This document shows, piece after piece, positions 1-7,604 of a stretch of 64,000 nucleotides of DNA. Below the pieces are notes generated by a model that saw nothing but the letters and a program-made list of their open reading frames with translations, was not told the origin of the DNA and searched no databases. How positions within the stretch are numbered: position 1 is the stretch's first letter; each line of letters opens with the position of its first letter. Source of the stretch: 0-14-0-80-60-11 sp049322355 (lineage in GTDB: Bacteria > Desulfobacterota > Desulfobaccia > Desulfobaccales > 0-14-0-80-60-11); the NCBI GenBank assembly GCA_049322355.1, contig JBMORG010000028.1, positions 88,212 to 152,211 of the forward strand, read 5' to 3'. The position numbers and the translations under genes were made by a program.

Positions 1-434
1 TCCAGGGCCAAGGTGATTTTGCCCTCCAGAGAAGCTGCAGGGAAAGACCGGGCATCCAGGAGCAGCAGCACGAGGTCCGTCCGGTGGGCCGCGGCCAGAG
101 GCAGAATCTCCCGCAGCTTGTCATCTTCCAAAGTGCAGGCATTAAGGATGGGCGTCTGGTTGCAGACCTCCAAACCCCGGGCCAGGGCGCGGGCGTTGGG
201 ACTGTCCAGGAGAAGGCGTAGACCGCTGACCTCCTGAACCGCCTCCACCATGAAGGCCATGCGGTCCAGGTGCCGGGGGGCCAGGTAGCCGGGGTTGATA
301 TCGATGAGATGGGCGCCGGTCTGCTCGACCCGGCGGGCCAGCTCTTGCAGGGGTTGGGGGTTGAGGGCAAGCAAGGCCCTGGCGACAACCGGATCTAGAG
401 CATGGAGGTTGTCAGCAGCAACAATCAAGGGCAT
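1..434 (-). CDS. Pterin-binding methyltetrahydrofolate methyltransferase-like protein (partial, C-terminus outside window)
   Basis: This is an open frame that starts at an ATG at 434 and runs off the left edge, giving about 144 residues. Its N-terminal part has the TIM-barrel pattern of the dihydropteroate synthase/AcsE/MtrH superfamily: DINPGYL at the end of the second strand, LLLDSPNA in the third and LNACTLEDDK in the fourth. These place it among proteins that bind methyl-tetrahydrofolate or methyl-tetrahydropterin and pass the methyl group to a corrinoid protein. The start overlaps the end of the upstream cyclodeaminase-like gene by 10 bases, so the two are probably translationally coupled. 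That neighbour supports a role in the methyl branch of the Wood-Ljungdahl pathway rather than in folate synthesis, but the missing C-terminus prevents a firm choice between AcsE and other methyltransferases. Confidence 0.72.
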   Translation of the reverse strand, partial: MPLIVAADNLHALDPVVARALLALNPQPLQELARRVEQTGAHLIDINPGYLAPRHLDRMAFMVEAVQEVSGLRLLLDSPNARALARGLEVCNQTPILNACTLEDDKLREILPLAAAHRTDLVLLLLDARSFPAASLEGKITLAL

Positions 435-1018
435 TGTTGCCTTTCCAAAAGGTCGGCCAACACCTGTTGAAACATGGCTTCCGCCGCCTTAAGGGTGTGG
501 TCAAGATCTTCAGCCCAGACGAGACGCCGGGGATTTCTGGCCATGAACAGCAGGTTGGCCCGGGCAATGTGATGCGCCCCCCGAAACGCCGCGCCTAAAA
601 GTTCGGTGGCCACCAGCAGGTCGGACAGCAGGTGTTTTTTGCAGCGGCCGCCCCCCTGGGAAATCAAACCCAGGCCCTCCTGGGCCTGCTGCATAATCCT
701 TAAAGGACATCCTATCGCCTCCTCCAAAGCCCCTTTGACCTTCTCAGGGTCACCGCTATCCCTTGCCTGAGTAAGGTTGAAGTAGGCCTGGATATCTTCC
801 TCTTGGAGGCGGCCCAAGGCCGCGGCTACCAGGCGTACCCGTCTTAAGAGATCATCCCAAGGAAAAGGCTGGCCGGTCCCGCGACTTTGTCGTTGTTCCT
901 CCAGTCTGACCACCTTTTCCAGCAGGGCCAATCCCAGCGCAGCCCCGTGAGCTGCGGCCGCGCCTCCGCCGGGGTCAGGCCTCGCCTGGGCCAGGGCTTG
1001 CAGAAATGTCGAATCCAT
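425..1018 (-). CDS. fchA: Formiminotransferase-cyclodeaminase / methenyl-THF cyclohydrolase (FchA-like)
   Basis: This 197-residue all-helical protein matches the cyclodeaminase family. FchA members of this family act as methenyl-tetrahydrofolate cyclohydrolases in acetogens and sulfate reducers. Visible marks are the N-terminal DPGGGAAAAHGAALGLAL segment, which is the glycine/alanine-rich folate-binding loop, and the helix with FNLTQARDSGD. An in-frame ATG exists at 1075, but the ATG at 1018 is preceded by GGGAGG at good spacing and begins the conserved region, so it was chosen. The gene overlaps the following methyltransferase gene by 10 bases. Together they suggest one-carbon flow from formyl- or methenyl-THF to methyl-THF and a corrinoid protein. 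The family is clear; the cyclohydrolase rather than deaminase activity is inferred from the neighbour. Confidence 0.78.
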   Translation of the reverse strand: MDSTFLQALAQARPDPGGGAAAAHGAALGLALLEKVVRLEEQRQSRGTGQPFPWDDLLRRVRLVAAALGRLQEEDIQAYFNLTQARDSGDPEKVKGALEEAIGCPLRIMQQAQEGLGLISQGGGRCKKHLLSDLLVATELLGAAFRGAHHIARANLLFMARNPRRLVWAEDLDHTLKAAEAMFQQVLADLLERQQCP

Positions 1019-1330
1019 TGTCCTCCCGACTCGCAAATGCGGTGGTTGCCGATGCGGCAAGTTGAATTCTTTCACCCATTGTGGGGACGATTTTAGTTCA
1101 GGTCAACCAGTCCGGGGAGAAAATTAACCAAGCAGTGGACTATTATAGTGGCTGATGGTGGTCACCACAGCTCCCGGAAGGGATAGTCCAGAAATAAGTT
1201 CATCGGGAGAATATACCAGGACGTTAGTATCACCATGTCTTGCAACTAATTCTGGTGGCGGTTATAATTTAACCAAAATTATCATAATTGGGCCTCAAAT
1301 AAAAATGTTGTCGGCCCCGAGTACGTTTTC
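1019..1330. other. Intergenic region between divergent fchA-like and clpX-like genes
   Basis: This 312-base divergent gap holds a good promoter for the plus-strand gene (listed separately) and an AT-rich stretch around 1260-1310. A short plus-strand frame at 1155-1373 overlaps the clpX-like start, has no ribosome binding site and is not believed to be coding. Confidence 0.5.
1240..1268 (+). promoter_or_regulatory. Putative sigma-70 promoter for the clpX-like gene
   Basis: A TTGCAA box at 1240-1245 is followed after 17 bases by a perfect TATAAT at 1263-1268. It would start transcription about 55 bases before the ATG at 1331. The -10 box and spacing are consensus; the -35 box matches 4 of 6. 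The call rests on pattern only. Confidence 0.5.
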
Positions 1331-3082
1331 ATGGAAAAAATCCCCGACCCAAAAGAACTGGAAAAAGAACTGAGTGAGTATCTCAGCAAAAAATATGGCA
1401 GCCGCATTAAAGTGCTGGCACCCCATTATGTGGCCAAGCCCGAGAAAGACGGGGACAGCCAGGGCAAAGACACCAAACTCAGCCGGATAAAATTCGATCT
1501 AAAGCCGGAAGAGTTGGAAGCCTATCTCGATGAGTACGTGATCAAGCAGGATTTGGCCAAAAGTGTTCTGGCCACCAAGGTTTGCACCCATTTCAATCGC
1601 ATCCGCCATTCCCTGGAACTGGGACGAGACCCGGAACCAGGGGTGGGTTCCATTAAAAACAACATCATCCTGGTAGGCCCCACCGGGGTGGGCAAGACCT
1701 ACCTGGTTAAACTCATTGCCAAGAAGATCGGCGTCCCGTTTATCAAGGGCGATGCCACCAAGTTCAGTGAAACCGGTTACGTGGGCGGCGATGTGGAAGA
1801 CCTGGTCCGGGACCTGGTTTACGCCGCCGGCGACGACCTGGAGTTGGCCCAATACGGCATCATTTATATCGACGAAATCGATAAGATCGCCTCCTCCGGG
1901 CATGCCTGGGGTGGGCCGGACGTGTCCCGCACCGGCGTTCAACGGGCTTTGCTGAAGCCCATGGAAGAGACGGAAGTGGACTTGAAGGTGGCCCACGACC
2001 CGGTCTCCCAGATTCAGGCCATCGAACACTACCGCCGCACCGGCAAAAAGGATAAACGCACCCTCAATACCCGCCACATCCTGTTCATCGTCAGCGGCGC
2101 CTTTAACGGCCTGGACAAAATAGTCAAGGAGCGCATCAGCAAGCAGGAGATCGGATTCCGGGGCGAGATCACTTCCCGGGATCAGGATCGGACCTTTCTA
2201 AAACAGGTGACCGCGGAAGACTTGATCAAATTTGGGTTTGAGTCGGAATTCGTGGGCCGCCTGCCGGTGATCGCCGTGCTGGAGGAACTCACGGCCGATG
2301 ATCTCTACGCCATCCTGCAAAACCCCAACAATCCCATCATCACCAGCAAAAAGCGGGACTTCCGGGCTTACGGCATTGATATCACCTTTGAAGATGAAGC
2401 CCTAAGAAAGTTGGCCGAACAGGCTGCGTTGGAGAAGACTGGAGCCCGGGGTCTGGTCAGCGTCATCGAACGAGTTCTGATTCAATTCGAAAAACGCCTG
2501 CCTTCCACGCCGGTCATGAATCTGGTAGTAACCCCGGAACTCGTGGACCATCCGGACGAAGAACTGGCATGCCTGTTGGCCGACCCCGATGACCCCGACC
2601 TCAAGAGCAGGTTTAGCCAGGCCGCGGCCAAAGAACGGGATATTTTAAAAGAGTCCATCTGGCGGCGGGAAGCGGAGTTGATCAACCGCTACCACCTGCC
2701 TCTCACCAAGGCCCGGGTGGAATTACTGGCTGACCAGTACTATCATTGGGACTATGACCTGAAAACCGCGTTCGAAGAGTTGGCCCGGCTGCATGATCAG
2801 GTCCACCTGTTCGAAGAAAAGTTCCTGGACAATCACGGGATTCAACTGAACTTCGAGCCCGGGGCCGAAGATGAAATCATCCGGCAAGCCTTAGCCCGGG
2901 AAACCTCGGCTCTCACCGTCTGCCAGGAGATGTCCAAGGACCTGGAATATGCCCTGAAACTGGTCCGGGACCGCACCGCCCAGGACCAGTTCATCCTCAC
3001 CCGGGAAGCCCTGTGCGACCTTGACGCCTACCTCAACCGGGTCATCCGGGAATACTACCAGACCACTCTGTTCAGAGAGTAA
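1331..3082 (+). CDS. ClpX-like AAA+ unfoldase, enlarged, without N-terminal zinc domain
   Basis: This 583-residue AAA+ ATPase closely follows ClpX through its core. The Walker A motif GPTGVGKT is at residues 116-123, Walker B IIYIDEID at 177-184, the arginine-containing EFVGRLP around 306-312 and the sensor-2 segment GARGL at 371-375. An IGF tripeptide sits at 274-276, right after the GAFNGLDK region, where ClpX carries its ClpP-docking loop. Unlike ordinary ClpX (about 420 residues) it has no cysteine zinc-binding domain; a short charged segment replaces it. It continues about 190 residues past the usual end, and residues 502-549 loosely resemble the lid at 347-393. It lies 8 bases before ahbC and is probably co-transcribed. 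A role as a ClpP-linked unfoldase with altered substrate choice is inference. Confidence 0.82.
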   Translation: MEKIPDPKELEKELSEYLSKKYGSRIKVLAPHYVAKPEKDGDSQGKDTKLSRIKFDLKPEELEAYLDEYVIKQDLAKSVLATKVCTHFNRIRHSLELGRDPEPGVGSIKNNIILVGPTGVGKTYLVKLIAKKIGVPFIKGDATKFSETGYVGGDVEDLVRDLVYAAGDDLELAQYGIIYIDEIDKIASSGHAWGGPDVSRTGVQRALLKPMEETEVDLKVAHDPVSQIQAIEHYRRTGKKDKRTLNTRHILFIVSGAFNGLDKIVKERISKQEIGFRGEITSRDQDRTFLKQVTAEDLIKFGFESEFVGRLPVIAVLEELTADDLYAILQNPNNPIITSKKRDFRAYGIDITFEDEALRKLAEQAALEKTGARGLVSVIERVLIQFEKRLPSTPVMNLVVTPELVDHPDEELACLLADPDDPDLKSRFSQAAAKERDILKESIWRREAELINRYHLPLTKARVELLADQYYHWDYDLKTAFEELARLHDQVHLFEEKFLDNHGIQLNFEPGAEDEIIRQALARETSALTVCQEMSKDLEYALKLVRDRTAQDQFILTREALCDLDAYLNRVIREYYQTTLFRE

Positions 3083-3090
3083 ACCGTCAC

Positions 3091-4272
3091 ATGATCGGGG
3101 TCTCCAAGCTTTATTGCGGCGCGGTGGAAGCCGGTGATGTGCTGCGTTACCGGCATCGCCGGGCCCAGGATTTGCCGTCCCATCTTCTGCAGTTTTCCGC
3201 CGACAAAAAACCGGTGGTGGTCTGGAACGTCACCAAACAGTGCAATCTCAAATGTCTGCATTGTTATGCCAAGGCCACTGCCGGCGCGGCCCCGGATGAG
3301 CTGGGCCACGTGGAAGGACTGGCCCTGCTCAGGGATTTGAAGGATTTCGGCGTCCCAGTGGTGCTGTTTTCCGGGGGCGAACCCTTGATGCGCCCGGACT
3401 TGCCGGAACTGGTGGAGTGGACCGTAAAACACGGCATGCGCGCCGTAATCTCCACTAACGGCACCCTCATCGACCGGGACAAGGCCCGGCAGTTGCGGGA
3501 TTTGGGACTGTCCTACGTGGGCATCAGTCTGGACGGGACCGAGGCCACCCACGACCGCTTCCGGGGGCAGCCCGGGGCCTTTGCCGCGGCCATGGCCGGC
3601 GTGCGCCACTGCCAGGAGATGGGGCTCAAGGTGGGGCTTCGCTTTACGGTGAGCCGCCTCAATTATCTGGAGGTGCCCGCCATCTTCGACTTGGTGGAGG
3701 AGTATGCCATTCCCCGCATCTGCTTCTACCACCTGGTTTATGCCGGCCGGGGCAGCAAGCTGGTGGAAGAGGCCCTCTCCCACGAACAGACCCGGGACTT
3801 GGTGGACTTGATATGTGCCCGCACCCGGCGGATATTTGACTCAGGCCGCACCGTGGAAGTGCTGACGGTGGACAACCACGCCGATGGCCCTTACATCTAT
3901 CTCAAGCTGCTCAAAGAAGACCCCCGGCGGGCCGCGGAAGTCCTGGAACTCCTAAAAATGAATGAAGGGAACAACTCGGGGCGGGGCATCGGCTGCGTCA
4001 GTTGGGACGGCCAGGTCCACGCCGACCAGTTCTGGCGGCATTATTCTTTCGGCAACGTCCGGCAGCGCTCTTTTAGCCAAATTTGGACTGACCTGACGAA
4101 TCCCCTTATGGCCCGCCTGAAAGACAAGAAGTGCTATGTGACCGGCCGCTGCGCCCGGTGCAAATGGCTGGACGTCTGCGCCGGCAACTTCCGGGTCCGG
4201 GCCGAAGCCTTAACCGGCGACCTCTGGGCCCCGGACCCGGCGTGTTATCTGACGGATGAAGAGATCAGTTGA
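3091..4272 (+). CDS. ahbC: Radical SAM/SPASM enzyme, probable 12,18-didecarboxysiroheme deacetylase (AhbC)
   Basis: This 393-residue protein carries the radical SAM cluster motif CNLKCLHC (C51, C55, C58) and a C-terminal SPASM-type cysteine array in the last 100 residues (GIGC, KKCY, GRCARCKW, DVCAG, PACY), enough for auxiliary iron-sulfur clusters. The N-terminus, with SKLYCG, LPSHLLQFSADK and PVVVWNVT, is the pattern I associate with AhbC of sulfate reducers. AhbC removes two acetate side chains from didecarboxysiroheme to make iron-coproporphyrin III in the alternative heme pathway. No other ahb gene lies in the window, so AhbD or another SPASM enzyme cannot be excluded. It follows the clpX-like gene by 8 bases, and a terminator hairpin lies downstream. 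Confidence 0.75.
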   Translation: MIGVSKLYCGAVEAGDVLRYRHRRAQDLPSHLLQFSADKKPVVVWNVTKQCNLKCLHCYAKATAGAAPDELGHVEGLALLRDLKDFGVPVVLFSGGEPLMRPDLPELVEWTVKHGMRAVISTNGTLIDRDKARQLRDLGLSYVGISLDGTEATHDRFRGQPGAFAAAMAGVRHCQEMGLKVGLRFTVSRLNYLEVPAIFDLVEEYAIPRICFYHLVYAGRGSKLVEEALSHEQTRDLVDLICARTRRIFDSGRTVEVLTVDNHADGPYIYLKLLKEDPRRAAEVLELLKMNEGNNSGRGIGCVSWDGQVHADQFWRHYSFGNVRQRSFSQIWTDLTNPLMARLKDKKCYVTGRCARCKWLDVCAGNFRVRAEALTGDLWAPDPACYLTDEEIS

Positions 4273-4399
4273 CTGATATATAGGGTGATCAAGGTCCACT
4301 GGCGTATCTGCTTAACTCATAAAACCTTTCTTCCTCCCACATTCCTTTTTTTCTTCCGCCTCATTCGAGCTTGAGAACGGAATCAAGATTGGTTTGGCC

Positions 4400-4426
4400 A
4401 GGCAGGGTCGCATTAACCTGCCTTTT
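4400..4426 (+). terminator. Rho-independent terminator after ahbC
   Basis: A 7-base-pair stem (AGGCAGG at 4400-4406 with CCTGCCT at 4417-4423) encloses a 10-base loop and runs into TTTT. It would end the clpX-like/ahbC transcript and lies between convergent genes. Confidence 0.6.
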
Positions 4427-4449
4427 GCTATTAAATAAGCAGTAGATTG

Positions 4450-6858
4450 CTAGCCTCTTCCAGATTTTCTCCTCAAGCCAGCCAAGCCTAACAGGCCAGA
4501 GCCCAGTAGCAGCAAGGTGGAGGGCAAAGGCACTAAGTAATTTGGAGGGCCAGGAGGGTTGGGTGGAAGAATAAGGTTATCGCCGGCCACATTAATAATT
4601 TTCCCATGCCCATTAAGCCAGTCATTGGTGGCGGTCACTAACCCAAAATCCTTTAGGTAGAGGTGGAGATTATTCAGATTCAAAGTGTCATCCTCACCAA
4701 TAAATAACGAGTCCACATACAGGGCTTCCTCCACCGCTCCTACGAGTCCGCCGCGGTGCCCATTGTCGATGGAGTCGGCCAGGAAGGCATAAGACTTCAT
4801 GCCGTCGATTACGAGGTTGGTTATGTTGAAGTTATTGGCAAAGCCATCCGTATGGTTTCCGAAATCGTTTCCCCCCACCTCAAGCCCGGTTTTCGTACCG
4901 GTAAGCTTTAAGGTAGTGTTGCTGCCCCATGAAAAGAATGAGGTGTCTTTTTGATTTAAGATAAACCCCTGGCTTATGTCAACCGTTGCATTGTCCGGTA
5001 ACACCAAATTGGCCATCTGATCCATGGAAAGATTGGCAGCCTGAATACTCTGCCCGGCTTTTAGGGTGGCATTATCCTTTATGAAGATATTACCGCTACC
5101 GGTAATGGCGCTCTGGATATCCAAGACTCCATCCTTGGCGATGATGAAGCCGTTATTGGCGATAGACTCCTGAATTTGAAGAGCCCCGCTGATAACGCCG
5201 GTGCTGGTATTTGTGATAGGCGCCTGGATATAGCCTTGACCGCTTATCCAACCAGAATTGATAAAGCCAGTGCCTTGGAGGAAATTGTTGCCGGTACCGC
5301 CCAGGATAACATTGCTATTCAGGGTCGCGGTTACGCCGTTGGCATAAAGGGTGGTAGGGGCCAAAGTGCCGTTTAAAGTGATAGAACCGTAATTGATCAC
5401 CGGGGCTTTCTCGCTGGCGCTTAAGGACAATTTCTGGCCGTTGTCCACGGTCACTCGAGAATTAATCCTAGCATTAAAAGGCAAAGCCTGATCAAACAAA
5501 CTCGTGACACCCTTGAATTCACTGTCGCTTTTGACTCCGATATTTCCACCAATTATCTTCTGGCCAATCAAAGTAGCATTTTCCAGGGAAACATTGGACA
5601 GGAATAGACTGCCTGTACCGGAAACCTGCGTCCCCTTGAATAAGTAATCGGAGCCGCTTATTGTACCACTGCTTTCAACCACAACATTGCCAAATTCCAG
5701 AACCCCGCCCTGGGCCATGATTTTGCCACTGTTGATAAGATTCGTTTGAATATATCCACTTCCTGATATAGTGCCATGATCATTGATAAAGCCAGTGCCC
5801 TGGAGAAAATTGTTGCCGATGCCGCCAAGTACCGTGTTACCCTTTAGAGTTGCCACAGCTCCGTCTGCATAGAGGGTGGTGGGAGCCGTGGAGCCAACCA
5901 AGGCAATATCCCCATTAAAAACAGGTGCATTGGCACTTGGGCTTAAGGACAGTTTCTGGCCGCTGTTTACGGTAACATAATAGTTTTGCGTTGCCTTCGT
6001 TATGGCCCCTTTGAATTCGCTATCACCTTTTACCTCCAAACTGCCGGTTAATTTTTGGTCAATCAGGGTAACGTTTTCCATCTTAAGTAAGCCAATCATT
6101 TGGCCTGTACCTGAAACTTGGGTGTCTTTCATGGAAAAGCTACCACTCATAGTACCGTTATTGTTAACCTGAGTGCCATTCATGGAAAAGCTGCCACTCA
6201 TAGTACCGTTGTTGCTAACCTGAGTGCCATTCAGGGAAAAGCTGCCGAAAGAATCATTGGTCATAGTACTGCTATTGATCAAGGAAATGGCCCCAACTTC
6301 CAGGACTCCGCCCTTGGCGGTGATGGTGCCCCGGTTGTCAAAGTTCGACTGAATGTAGCCATGACCCTCCATGGCACTATAGGCCTCGAGGATAAATTTG
6401 CCGGTCCCTTGCAAGTAGTTTTGGCCGTCACCGCCCAAGGCCACATGAATGCGCCTCGCAAAACCGACATCCGCGCCATCGGCAAAGAGTGAGGTTGGAG
6501 CGGATGTGCCATTGAGGGTGAGGGTGCCAGCATAAATCGGCGCGAGGCCGCTGCTGTTGTAAAGGTGCAAAGATTGGCCGTTGTTAATTGTCACGCCGGT
6601 GTCCGCAACCAGCGTGATCTGACCTACTGTGAAGTTGTCATTCACGGACACCGTAACGCCAGGGGTGCTATCGTCCACTCTTGCTGTGTCATTCCCACTG
6701 TTGGGAAAAGCCCCTGTGGGGGTCCAGGCGCTGGTGTCGTTCCAGTCGCCGTTGGTGCTCTTGGTCCATAGATAATCAGTGCCTTGAGCGTTAATGGTCG
6801 CAAAAGTCTGAATAATCAGAACCATCAAGATCAGCCGCAGAATCCCATGCATGTTCAT
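4450..6858 (-). CDS. PEP-CTERM sorted, repeat-rich autotransporter-like surface protein
   Basis: This 802-residue secreted protein begins with a signal peptide of about 24 residues (hydrophobic LRLILMVLII, likely cut after TINA). It ends with a PEP-CTERM tail: VPLPS, a hydrophobic helix rich in LLLLGSGLLGL, then RRKSGRG. This directs sorting by an exosortase, which is not in this window. The first proline-rich element is a VPLP variant rather than VPEP. The body has low complexity and predicts a beta-helix. Blocks of about 120-160 residues recur, each with NGQKLSLS, a TLYADG or TLYANG strand and NNFLQGTGFIN. A short unit, NGTMSGSFSM, is repeated near residues 215-250. The ATG at 6858 has GGAGG six bases upstream. 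Its leader contains a possible attenuator. Ligand and exact role are unknown. Confidence 0.85.
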   Translation of the reverse strand: MNMHGILRLILMVLIIQTFATINAQGTDYLWTKSTNGDWNDTSAWTPTGAFPNSGNDTARVDDSTPGVTVSVNDNFTVGQITLVADTGVTINNGQSLHLYNSSGLAPIYAGTLTLNGTSAPTSLFADGADVGFARRIHVALGGDGQNYLQGTGKFILEAYSAMEGHGYIQSNFDNRGTITAKGGVLEVGAISLINSSTMTNDSFGSFSLNGTQVSNNGTMSGSFSMNGTQVNNNGTMSGSFSMKDTQVSGTGQMIGLLKMENVTLIDQKLTGSLEVKGDSEFKGAITKATQNYYVTVNSGQKLSLSPSANAPVFNGDIALVGSTAPTTLYADGAVATLKGNTVLGGIGNNFLQGTGFINDHGTISGSGYIQTNLINSGKIMAQGGVLEFGNVVVESSGTISGSDYLFKGTQVSGTGSLFLSNVSLENATLIGQKIIGGNIGVKSDSEFKGVTSLFDQALPFNARINSRVTVDNGQKLSLSASEKAPVINYGSITLNGTLAPTTLYANGVTATLNSNVILGGTGNNFLQGTGFINSGWISGQGYIQAPITNTSTGVISGALQIQESIANNGFIIAKDGVLDIQSAITGSGNIFIKDNATLKAGQSIQAANLSMDQMANLVLPDNATVDISQGFILNQKDTSFFSWGSNTTLKLTGTKTGLEVGGNDFGNHTDGFANNFNITNLVIDGMKSYAFLADSIDNGHRGGLVGAVEEALYVDSLFIGEDDTLNLNNLHLYLKDFGLVTATNDWLNGHGKIINVAGDNLILPPNPPGPPNYLVPLPSTLLLLGSGLLGLAGLRRKSGRG

Positions 6859-6892
6859 CTCCCACCTCCATTATTATTGTTTTAAGGTTAAT

Positions 6893-6969
6893 AAAAAAAC
6901 CGGACTGCCCTATCAGACAATCCGGCTCTTCCTTAAGCCCAAAGACAAGCGCCTTCTGCTTCGGGCAGT
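6893..6969 (-). promoter_or_regulatory. Candidate transcription attenuator in the leader of the PEP-CTERM gene
   Basis: Read on the minus strand, the leader first forms a hairpin with 8-base-pair arms (6966-6959 with 6944-6937). It then forms an intrinsic-terminator hairpin with 10-base-pair arms, including G-U pairs (6925-6916 with 6909-6900), followed by seven U (6899-6893). The ATG lies about 35 bases further on. The sequence ACTGCCC at 6969-6963, which includes part of the first hairpin arm, is perfectly complementary to GGGCAGT at 6910-6904 in the terminator arm. Pairing of the two would break both hairpins. The layout fits a terminator/antiterminator switch. I do not recognise it as a known riboswitch class, and the ligand, if any, is unknown. 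Confidence 0.5.
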
Positions 6970-7067
6970 GCCCCAAACTAAGCACATTTATGATTTAATG
7001 TCAATTTATTATAAATTTAATTTTAATTAATTATTTAAAGTATACTAAACTCAGAGGGGAACCAAAC

Positions 7068-7092
7068 AAAAAGGGACGCCTCGGAGCGCCCC
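7068..7092 (-). terminator. Rho-independent terminator after the cold-shock gene
   Basis: On the minus strand a 7-base-pair stem (GGGGCGC with GCGTCCC, one G-U pair; 7092-7073) is followed by a run of five T at 7072-7068. It lies about 70 bases beyond the cold-shock stop codon. Confidence 0.65.
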
Positions 7093-7163
7093 TCAATTCC
7101 TTGCATTTTTCTTTATCCAGGGAGATGCTACCGTCCCTGGCCCACAACGGCAATAATCGGCGG

Positions 7164-7367
7164 TTACACCTTGGTGACGTTGATGGCCTGGAGTCCCTTG
7201 GGGCCTTCGCTCACCTCGAACTCCACCTTGTCCTCCTCTTTTAAGGTGCGGAACCCGGTACCCACTATATTGGTGTAGTGCACAAACAGGTCGGGGCCGT
7301 CATCGCGTTTAATGAAACCGTAGCCCTTGGCTTCGTTGAACCATTTGACTGTGCCGGAAAAGACCAT
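7164..7367 (-). CDS. Cold-shock domain protein (CspA family)
   Basis: This is a 67-residue single cold-shock domain that binds single-stranded RNA and DNA, probably acting as an RNA chaperone or antiterminator. The nucleic-acid binding motifs are plain: GTVKWFNEAKGYGFI (RNP1-like) and DLFVHYTNI (RNP2-like). The frame extends upstream to 7454, but the ATG at 7367 begins the conserved domain and has AAGGAG upstream, so it is the start. The putative promoter at 7546-7518 would give an untranslated leader of about 140 bases, a trait known for cspA genes. The gene is monocistronic, with a terminator just downstream. Confidence 0.95.
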   Translation of the reverse strand: MVFSGTVKWFNEAKGYGFIKRDDGPDLFVHYTNIVGTGFRTLKEEDKVEFEVSEGPKGLQAINVTKV

Positions 7368-7517
7368 AACCCGCAGCTCCTTTAATCCTTGATTCCTTTG
7401 CCGGACTTCAGCCGAGGGGGCGCAGGCCAAAAAAAAACGGCCGGCTCCCGCCATACCGTCATTTTATTACTGTGTCGCCCCGAGCACTGCATCTACGCCT
7501 GACTAAAGGATATTCAG

Positions 7518-7546
7518 CCAATAGCACAGCTCTGCGGCGCTGTCAA
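7518..7546 (-). promoter_or_regulatory. Putative promoter of the cold-shock gene
   Basis: On the minus strand a perfect TTGACA (7546-7541) is followed after 17 bases by TATTGG (7523-7518). The -10 box is weak, so confidence is limited. Confidence 0.35.
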
Positions 7547-7604
7547 GAAATTTCTGCGCTTTTTCCCCTAAACTTCCTGAGGAACTTTTCTGAGCAATGT
7601 TTTC

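Noticed and set aside
1155..1373. 72-residue plus-strand frame before the clpX-like gene
   Set aside because: It overlaps the clpX-like start, spans the promoter and lacks coding features.
6893..6969. Identity of the leader as a known c-di-GMP, fluoride, preQ1 or cobalamin riboswitch
   Set aside because: None of the conserved core sequences of those classes could be found in the leader, so it is listed only as an unnamed attenuator.
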